From SIG223 sp964442785 (GTDB lineage Bacteria > Bacillota_I > Bacilli_A > RFN20 > DUOF01): a DNA stretch of 34,725 nt. The notes beneath the pieces are model-generated. The model was given only the letters and a program-made list of their open reading frames with translations, did not search any database and was not told the origin of the DNA. The first letter of the stretch is position 1, and each line of letters opens with the position of its first letter. The position numbers and the translations under genes are program-made. Below are positions 32,901-34,725 of the stretch, in pieces. The stretch covers positions 1 through 34,725 of the forward strand of contig CAYTZW010000013.1 of assembly GCA_964442785.1 (NCBI GenBank). Direction: 5' to 3'.

Positions 32901-34725
32901 CCATTGAAGTATCTTTAACAGTAATTGTTAAATCTGCTTTATTGATTACCAATTTTGCTTCTTTAACATCACTATCACTATGGTTTCTATCTCCAAATAC
33001 TTTTACATAAATTACATATTCTTCAGCAGCATTTGTGAATGTTGGTTTTGTTTCACTCCATACTTTAGTATCTCCTGTGTCAGTACTATATTTAATAGTT
33101 CCATCACTACTACTTGCTTCTATAGAATGAGGCAATCCATTATAAGTTACAGTTTTGTCAGCTACATTTAATTCTGCTTTTACTGCTTTGATACTCCAAG
33201 AAACTAATGTATCGCTTGGTAACTTATAATTTTCATTACTGATACTTGTAACTTTTGCAGTGTAATCTCCAACATTAATTTCTTTATTACCACTATATCC
33301 AGTTATTGTTACTGTATCATCATTTACTATATTTTCTAATGTTGCAGTTATTTCTATTTCACTTCCTGTGTAATCATAATTTCTTGTTTCATTCCAAATT
33401 ACGCTTACTTCTCTTTGAGTGATATTTAGTATTCCTGCTTCATAAGTAATTTTATAGTTTTTAGCATCTAAGCCACTTGCAGTAATTGGATATTCTCCAA
33501 CAATACTTCTACTTGTTGCTTCACATTGATACTCAACAGTTCCTGTTAAGACACTTACGTTTTCATTATTTACAAATCCTTCATAAGTAACACTGTTTGT
33601 AGGTACTTCATCTCCATATATCATATTTTGATTTGTAACTTTAACAGTCAATACTACTTGATTGATTGTAAATTCTTTACTTGTAGTTCCTGTGTAATTT
33701 CCTTTTCCTGTTACGATCACAGTTGCAACTCCAGCATCAATATTATCCTTATAGCTATATTCAAAATCAGTTCCACTAGTTAATTTTCCAATAGTACTTG
33801 TTACATCAGGTTCTGGTGTGTGTGCTAAACCAGTGTAATCTACTGGTGCAATTTCACTAATTGTTACTTCTTTGATATCTCTTGGATTAATTGTTAATGT
33901 TCCAGATACAACTTTAATATCATAATAAGCAGTCTTTTCTCCAACAACTACATCACTTACACTAATTGTTCCAGAAGTAGTTACATTCTTATCATTACTA
34001 CTTAAAGTTACAGAGGTTACTTTATCATTTCCAACAAGTCCATTTACATCTACATATTCAACTCCAGTTTTAATAGTTTCTCCATAAGTTATTGTTTGTT
34101 CTTTTGCAGTTACTACTAATTCTTTTGTTGTCGCATTAATAACTATATCTTTAGTTATTTCATCAAAGTTTGCAGATGCTTGTTTTGTAATTGTAATTGT
34201 TGCACTTCCTGTATAATTTACTACTTCAATGCTTAAGATGTTTCCATTCATAGTTACTTTAACAACATCTAGGTTATCACTTACTGCTGTTAATTCTCCA
34301 TTTCCAGAACCACCTGTTATTGTACAATTTACAATTTCTCCATAAGGAATTGTATTACTTGCTAAACTACATACTAAGTCCTCTTGTCCTGCAGTACTAA
34401 TTGTTAAGGTTCCTACTGTTCCTTCAACAAAATTATAATTCTTACTGCTTAATCCTTTTGCGTGAATATAATATGTTCCAGAAGCAGTACTATTATCAAT
34501 AGTTACTACATTTTTATTTTCATCGGTAATTTCATAACTTAATAATTCTTCATCAATTAAGTTATCGTGATTTACAATATCTTTTCCTAACCAACCAGTT
34601 ACATTATATCCATAAGAAGTTAATGTACTTACATTTCCATAAGTCATTGTTGCATTAGTTGTATTTAATGTTAAGGTTGCTTTTTCAATTACAAATGTTC
34701 TTGAAACTGTACCAACATAGTTTCC
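17953..34725 (-). CDS. Giant membrane-anchored MBG/YDG repeat surface protein, 3' part (at least 5590 aa)
   Basis: The reading frame is open without a stop from the right edge to TAA at 17953-17955. The ATG at 34647 is internal: the 26 codons before it (beginning GNYVGTVSRTFVIEKATLTL) continue the same repeat pattern, so the real start and signal peptide lie outside. In N-to-C order it has MBG-type modules (xMTYGxxx...GxLTI) alternating with YTG...DYTVSY.NN...GNYTG modules (34725-28740). About 23 YDG-type modules (SKVYDGT...NY.L) follow, with inserted D(R)xY(I)xDN...KPxVxVNI modules (28740-20700), then three or four more MBG-like modules (20700-19500). The end has four MucBP/beta-grasp-like units (about 19500-18610), two DUF5011-like Ig domains (18610-18115), a transmembrane helix (PIIPIILAGVAVIIGLGIII, about 18100-18028) and a KKKKNK-led cytoplasmic tail. 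No enzyme motif was seen. This fits a very long, elastic adhesin or envelope fibre; the ligand is unknown. Confidence 0.88.
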   Translation of the reverse strand, partial: GNYVGTVSRTFVIEKATLTLNTTNATMTYGNVSTLTSYGYNVTGWLGKDIVNHDNLIDEELLSYEITDENKNVVTIDNSTASGTYYIHAKGLSSKNYNFVEGTVGTLTISTAGQEDLVCSLASNTIPYGEIVNCTITGGSGNGELTAVSDNLDVVKVTMNGNILSIEVVNYTGSATITITKQASANFDEITKDIVINATTKELVVTAKEQTITYGETIKTGVEYVDVNGLVGNDKVTSVTLSSNDKNVTTSGTISVSDVVVGEKTAYYDIKVVSGTLTINPRDIKEVTISEIAPVDYTGLAHTPEPDVTSTIGKLTSGTDFEYSYKDNIDAGVATVIVTGKGNYTGTTSKEFTINQVVLTVKVTNQNMIYGDEVPTNSVTYEGFVNNENVSVLTGTVEYQCEATSRSIVGEYPITASGLDAKNYKITYEAGILNITQREVSVIWNETRNYDYTGSEIEITATLENIVNDDTVTITGYSGNKEINVGDYTAKVTSISNENYKLPSDTLVSWSIKAVKAELNVADKTVTYNGLPHSIEASSSDGTIKYSTDTGDTKVWSETKPTFTNAAEEYVIYVKVFGDRNHSDSDVKEAKLVINKADLTITVKDTSMDYQGNEPTYEVEYNGFVNGESKEVLTGNLSYTVKNGEVVVSDLANANAGDYTIEATGLKAANYTITYVAGKLTINKVKATISVTPCSETYNGTSHELIVTSNGGTVYYSETAQTIEESGWSTNPITRTNVGTTTVYVYVKADENHINSEVITGTITISKATLTITTNDASMTYKDTSSLSGYSYEVEGLCGTDTESVIKTDKAVWKVGENVNIAEAEVGTYTISLSGLDADNYEFNYLNEGILTINKAKQDTLVCDIATEVAYGEIVSCTVTGGSGTGIISAESDDTSIATVSVSENEVSIKVINYTGSAKVNIIKAADKNYEAGKVIVTITATTRKITITAKPQSIKYKESISSNDVELVEIGGAGLVSGDELTGITLSTSDVNVTTSGTITPSNAEFGEKTNYYSVEYIEGTLTITAREMNGNVEIEAISSQKYTGSEIKPSIVVKDGESVLTNEDYTISYENNVNVSEEAKVVVTGIGNYTGTIERLFTITEKGMNYDAKGYTGVYDGAKHTITVTVTEPVEATIKYGYSKDLINLDIAPGFDDEGTHYVYFQIIAENYETVIESRAVVISPKDIENVSVDTISNQIYTGSEIKPNIKLIDEEIASKVLGLDIDYTITGYRNNINVTTEEVKAIITITGIGNYTGEKEIEFVIIPKTDTLTVTLKPNDLTYNGLTQSVEIDMVKSGELTLSESDYTVKGLEGINAKEYTVIVTGKGNFAGASGSITWSISAKEITESMVSGVDTSYTYTGSAIEPVVTVTDAERDVTLSASGEVIDYTVSYGENKDVATGGTVIVTGTGNYTGVVTVKFEITPKTDTLDVILSTTSYVYNGNAQVVTVTSVKSDTLVLGTGDYKVTETSKLSGTNVATYTVTVEGLGNFAGASGSATWLITAKEMSELTVTIDAIANQTYTGEEIKPTVTVRDMARNTPVEENQYDVEYTNNVDFGTATVTVKGKSNYSGSVSITFQIEKATLILNTTNATMTYGDVSSRTAYGYNVSGWLGKDIANHDNLIDEELLSYEITNKNGSVITIDNSTASGTYYIHAKGLSSKNYNFVEGTVGTLTISTAGQEDLVCSLASNTIPYGEIVNCTITGGSGNGELTAVSDNLDVVKVTMNGNILSIEVVNYTGSATITITKQASANFDEITKDIVINATTKELVVTAKEQTITYGETIKTGVEYVDVNGLVGNDKVTSVTLSSNDKNVTTSGTISVSDVVVGEKTAYYDIKVVSGTLVIKAKDIAKLTYEEIASVDYNGEAHTPTPVIKDGEKELELDTDFTVSYENNIDAGIAIVIVTGIGNYAETKELTFTIKPIEIVFDVVDYNGNYDGQKHTIEVKVSKPVSDYTIKYGNTLGDYSLDNPASYSEVSNNVVYFIISAKNYITAYGSGEINILPKELTVSEFTLSEDSITSKVYDGTTDVDRNSISLTVVGAVDEVNLSYDVAYESKNVGNIVHINFTNITITNSSNYTLVGDSVSFEGSITAKELDVNKFIPSGIFNKVYDGTTKVNDDVKLTLTGYLPDDVIELTYDVAYEDMNAGNTSIIFSKLSIDNDNYSLSSTSYEINNVTISQRVLEVNVEAKDRYYIYGDKTVEFKTCSISNNVDDLDILCTQAEMENDSIGNDKAVSYELSIVYSGTEDSASNNYSWSKPTITVNIGYVALDVSQFTFENTSKTYDGNDLINVKITATSESGVVGNDIVNVSYLIATFNSSDVSATTITIIGIAIDNSNYTLSSDTYRISGTILAKVINKEDIIISGTLSKVYDRTPIVNDNVSLSYLGVLNEEITLGSSASYDSEKVGDRTITFTNIVVNDNSNYVLDTEVTSISTNGNITAKELVINDSSISGTYTKVYDGTVNVSEEIAKLNLNGIDNEDIGLTYNVEFDSKDIGSRKIKFFNIKLENTNYAVDVTTYEVSGEITILELDVNSFTITGDTSKVYDGTVNTNIEVTPTGVKENDDLGFSYTTRYDSKNASSNRYIIIDMSITNTNYRLSSNSRTIDASINKKEISLIVSALDREYLKDNINVEITASYENGLESEELTVLIDNAVVENANAENDKVVSYEVKLLLGDVEVTDNYSFEKPEVKVNITPVKIEASSLSYDTKTKEYDGNNAISIILSSSKVQVGDILEITHGENGNNIGHFNSKDVETASTISITNISTNSSNYVIVGSTTLEIVDASISPKLLDVDTFIVGGDKEKTYNGDIDVIKEDVELIVSGLIDEDSATITYDAVFDSPDCGNRVVTFSNIVIDNSNYSLNNNERVVDGVSIVKAQLNVDDFEITGTFTKVYDGTIMTDTTIAHISGVGLNGEEIDLTYTAEFNSANVSEASEIIFSLVMNDVNYSLNKTQISKPASITRRDLVVSVDAVDRTYIKDNVSVDMKCNFVSGNNIEKDNLSIACGTGTISDANVGTKDVTYTLSIVYGSDGRNANDNYNWIVPSVDVVISPVIIRVADLTYTDTSKVYDGTKQITIKLTASNDIGVQNGDSINIVHGINSDNVVEYSNSIVGYYSLELTNIKIVGNNNYELDYSTLLLYGNITAKQLNVNEFTLSSDSDSSKVYDGTNVVDLSKVKLVAVGGVEGETISLTYQAAYSDINVSSNVLINFTNIEIENNENYKLIGDSISIAGSILPKELNVDDFDVSGTFNKVYDGTVNVNEDVVLTATGFVENDQVNISYSVAYDEKNAGSNSMVFSEIAIIENNNYSLSKNVYIVENAVIEKRELTINITAENRYYLVGNREVNLNVNSIENGIEELEAICGIGTMTDDSMGYNKVVDYSLDIVYSGTTTSASDNYIWSKPTVLVNIGSVTLSVEDFIVENTTKVYDGNISITVSLTATKASGLLDGDEIIVSYESAMFNSSDVASANTITITGISINNANYQLNDTTLTIEGTITPKVITKEEIIVSNSLVKVYDKTVASEAILTYEGLSGFININATAEYDSENVGTREIKFSNLVVTETNNYVVDPEISEFSVEGEITPKVLIISSDNVSGLLFKSYDGTVDVSDEVAKLNLVGIDEENVLITYQAQFDSELVGNRTITFSNIKLGNSNYTLDENSRSLTINASIKAGQVEVVFDFMARSYIKDDVSVEIKGEVVVNNLTDASTLTAIISDIHMNDDIVGEAKDVYYTITLLDEEGNDVTDNYGFEKPNKVVEITPRIIKVADLIADKTTKSYNGNEFILINFTIPSSSIYDGDTVSVIHGENENGLAMFDTIDSSASMITVVNAKVSNSNYQLDKDTFTISGSISEFVVDTLRVEGTFTKEYDGSVSVTSDIAKLYVLDEFTNERYEVIADATYDSADAGNRTITFTNINIVSDTYTYEGEDIEISAFINPKILDVSLFEISGENSKVYDGEVTANLILTLKGLIGDDVAEFGYKVAYNSKDVLDASEIIFSEFTISNTNYDFDRESYSVSGTITPALIDLTDVKVYSREYDSTRNVYPLDNALSIPTGIGEETVYINWNLLENVLAGANVGTYPLDITEAFLANNNDCLASNYMTSDLALAEITSKVINVKDITVSGTSKVYDGNNAVADDFEISYSYGDDIVYFEYVATYTNINANTYSVISITNLTIKDTVNYTLVDNSFEVVGIITPKVLESSSLEIFGKIKRYDGTTNVSPEFRLEVVEGIVSDDVVSVWYESALYSSKDVVGSNSIVIKGMQLNNSNYVLDIDNDTDFVIDSAYIQAAELSFDIIAQNRNYIENDYSVVLTIANVYGIVNGESLDISIENGKGTIDNNEGGTHEVNYTLLVKDDLDLASNYTWSKPVVTVHIGLVTLDVNQFVISTNSKTYDGNDKLEVILSATTASGLPDGVELAITHGINGNNIATFNSKDVGEALVITLTNITSSDPNYVLSSHELTIHGGIIKPREIDVSKLDYTKDYLSKIYDKTNSVSNQFTITPSVKAGYIESDLNDITLEYIASYDASDVSARRIMAVINNLGTANYIYKDGINTLTISDAHISAIAIDVASLQVSDSKVYDGTNKLSSEFTIKVKESYLVAGDTLTVNYDADNSAFVDKNVGPFVGIYMSGLSLSNSNYVLSSDSYTFTTSGTIIAKKIEVSIEAVDRPYDTNNLQVELVCNIVSGVVEGEELEINCGNGYISSDSSGLREVIYIAELVGKNETDENNYHFDKPSIKVNISKLDLAISFINQTETYKNAKYEINKDMFIVDGLTDVHRTSYEAGEFSVAYSVGENSLFNADTYQITILGFDGLNTNDYNLIITNGEFVIEQKEIEVEVAAVDRLYNGSKTVEIICSIAGNSVDVICSNAITEFGNAGIDLPVSYDIELTDKDELAANYKLVKPDVVVNIGQVDLTIKFVDVEKEYDGTSYSFNTFDNYQIVAGELIGEDSITYVGYTVNADYVRGAYEYIITPNAVSGSLNVDNYNISYVAGKFNIKQKVATVYPNEGQSKKWGSSETVELSYRVEGLVEGDYLSGSLGREAGEDVGKYKINLGNLFNNDYKIVLGSEVEFEITTYNVRVWLYYVSTNGMNLYSTSENVEVNTSYVINTSRTFEGYESNPVVYNNDEIIDNYVITTSSEGNTIKLVYTPKEQTVKVIYRSNRSNITWVNPETSLSYVEYKGVTDQMINIDLVEWLGYSVDETSITYTFTASENQERTILYAPNEYFVTFNYYLSGTTTKIGSLTKGYLMDTIATAEFPYYPGYQSPSELVRFNIDDDFVLSYTEGLSMDIYYTEKLYSVSVQYVDEYETALATRDLFENLEYEQSYTITAKAIEGYEVVGILTPSGVESTSLTSKTIIVMDNANMYSFIYRKIKLPEIILRGDSVVEIDVSNPVAYVEAGAYVLDEFGNEITVTDIKWSTPLDITKVGNYTIKYNYVDVYGLKSTEVIRTVKVVDKIKPSINFTVKQIEIVLGEEINFEDYITISDNYYSNETLDIRVDDSSLDINVPGEYYVTYYVTDGSGNVNSASIIVIVNATKDAGSSTPIIPIILAGVAVIIGLGIIIVLLKKKKNKSGGSGTGSIENQFKSLN
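18020..19500 (-). other. C-terminal MucBP-like, DUF5011-like and membrane-anchor region of the giant protein
   Basis: About four beta-grasp units resembling MucBP domains (phrases such as VKVIYRS, VTFNYYLSGTT and VSVQYVDEYE, each preceding a G(Y/E) turn) precede two Ig-like units of DUF5011 character. These carry GAYVLDEFGNEI, then VGNYTIKYNYVD, and EINFEDYITISDN, then VPGEYYVTYYVTDGSGN. A short ATKDAGSS linker leads to one hydrophobic helix and a Lys-rich stop-transfer sequence. MucBP-type domains are known from mucus- and cell-surface-binding proteins of Firmicutes; assignment here is by resemblance only. Confidence 0.6.
20700..28740 (-). repeat. Higher-order array of about 23 YDG-type modules
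   Basis: KVYDG-like motifs recur on the minus strand at about 28654, 28391, 27870, 27610, 27342, 27087, 26579, 26303, 26036, 25516, 25233, 24958, 24445, 24170, 23915, 23390, 23118, 22855, 22335, 22080, 21541, 21258 and 20982. Spacing alternates between about 255-283 bp (one YDG module) and about 508-540 bp (a YDG module plus an inserted module of about 85 aa). Four consecutive blocks of three YDG modules plus one insert give a super-period near 1.05-1.08 kb; one block has four and others have two. Several inserts carry a Cys pair 13 or more residues apart. The stop-free frame throughout shows the array is maintained by selection. Confidence 0.85.
29207..29807 (-). repeat. 601-bp perfect direct repeat, copy 1 (downstream in gene sense)
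   Basis: Read base by base, this stretch is identical to 33905-34505. The offset is 4698 bp (1566 codons), so the two copies are in the same frame of the same gene. Mismatches mark both ends (29206 C versus 33904 A; 29808 T versus 34506 C). Similarity continues at a lower level to about 29995. It encodes two MBG-like modules including LVCSLASNTIPYGEIVNCTI. Confidence 0.9.
33905..34505 (-). repeat. 601-bp perfect direct repeat, copy 2 (upstream in gene sense)
   Basis: This is the identical partner of 29207-29807. The flank 34506-34690 is still clearly homologous to 29808-29992 but carries scattered substitutions (for example MTYGNVSTLTSYGYNVTGW versus MTYGDVSSRTAYGYNVSGW). On the other side the sequences diverge at once into different modules. 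The corresponding block between the two (31661-32270) is strongly diverged from both. Confidence 0.9.

Larger units (their letters stand above)
28740..34725 (-). repeat. MBG-type and GNYTG-type module array (N-terminal part of the giant protein)
   Basis: Two module classes alternate. MBG-type modules contain MTYG, MIYGD, MDYQGNEP or MTYKD followed by a GLxxxNYxxxYxxGxLTI ending. The other class reads Y(T/N)G..IKP...D(Y/F).(V/I)SY.NN...G.A.V.VTG.GNYTG. GNYTG-like turns are at about 34711, 33690, 31449, 30958, 30484, 30012 (SNYSG) and 28999, and GNFAGASG turns at about 30728 and 30242. Three copies of a four-module block (LVC...YGEIV.C..TGGSG..., then YGE or YKE units) start near 33899, 31661 and 29201, spaced 2238 and 2460 bp. 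Confidence 0.75.

Noticed and set aside
17953..34647. The ATG at 34647 as the true start of the giant gene.
   Set aside because: The preceding 26 codons to the window edge continue the repeat pattern in frame, and no ribosome binding site or signal peptide is present at that ATG.
1..34725. Alternative genetic code with TGA read as tryptophan.
   Set aside because: Trp is written TGG in leuS and the M42 gene, and all large frames are intact under the standard bacterial code. No TGA stop was noted, but the few stops here are too small a sample to decide.

Overview
The window is very AT-rich. It carries a leucine-type T-box leader, AGGAG-type ribosome binding sites, a lipobox lipoprotein and long secreted Ig-like proteins, which together point to a low-GC Gram-positive bacterium. 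My best guess is an uncultured gut-type Bacilli/Erysipelotrichia/RF39-like or Mycoplasmatota-adjacent lineage; that placement is inference from style, not from a marker gene. Tryptophan is encoded by TGG, and the visible stop codons are TAA or TAG.

Layout from left to right. (1) 1-478, minus: the 5' end of leuS (leucyl-tRNA synthetase), running off the left edge. It is preceded by a leucine T-box leader (about 496-707) and a consensus promoter. (2) 761-1544, plus: a divergent promoter and a small lipoprotein of unknown function. A bidirectional terminator at 1585-1617 separates it from the convergent genes that follow. (3) 1622-16680, minus: three consecutive genes for secreted, modular Ig-like proteins of 1733, 1789 and 1339 aa. 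The first two to be met from the left (1622-6823 and 7127-12496) are paralogues that share a signal peptide, Ig-like modules with paired cysteines, a common C-terminal region and even their promoter/leader/upstream-terminator DNA. The third (12661-16680) is more distant and has a C-terminal membrane anchor. (4) 16790-17878, minus: an M42-family metallo-aminopeptidase, the only obvious housekeeping enzyme inside the cluster. (5) 17953-34725, minus: the 3' 16.8 kb of one enormous gene (at least 5590 codons, still open at the right edge). It encodes a repeat protein made of MBG-type and GNYTG-type modules, then about 23 YDG-type modules in a higher-order array, MucBP-like and DUF5011-like domains, and a C-terminal transmembrane anchor.

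Nearly every gene has its own intrinsic terminator, so the surface-protein genes look like separately transcribed units laid head to tail rather than one operon. About 31 of 34.7 kb encodes extracellular repeat proteins, so the window is best read as a surface-adhesin/cell-envelope island. Its oddest features are a 601-bp perfect direct repeat inside the giant gene, regularly paired cysteines in extracellular modules, and a conserved C-terminal tail on the two paralogues that have no recognised anchor. No tRNA, rRNA, CRISPR array, insertion sequence or prophage gene was seen.
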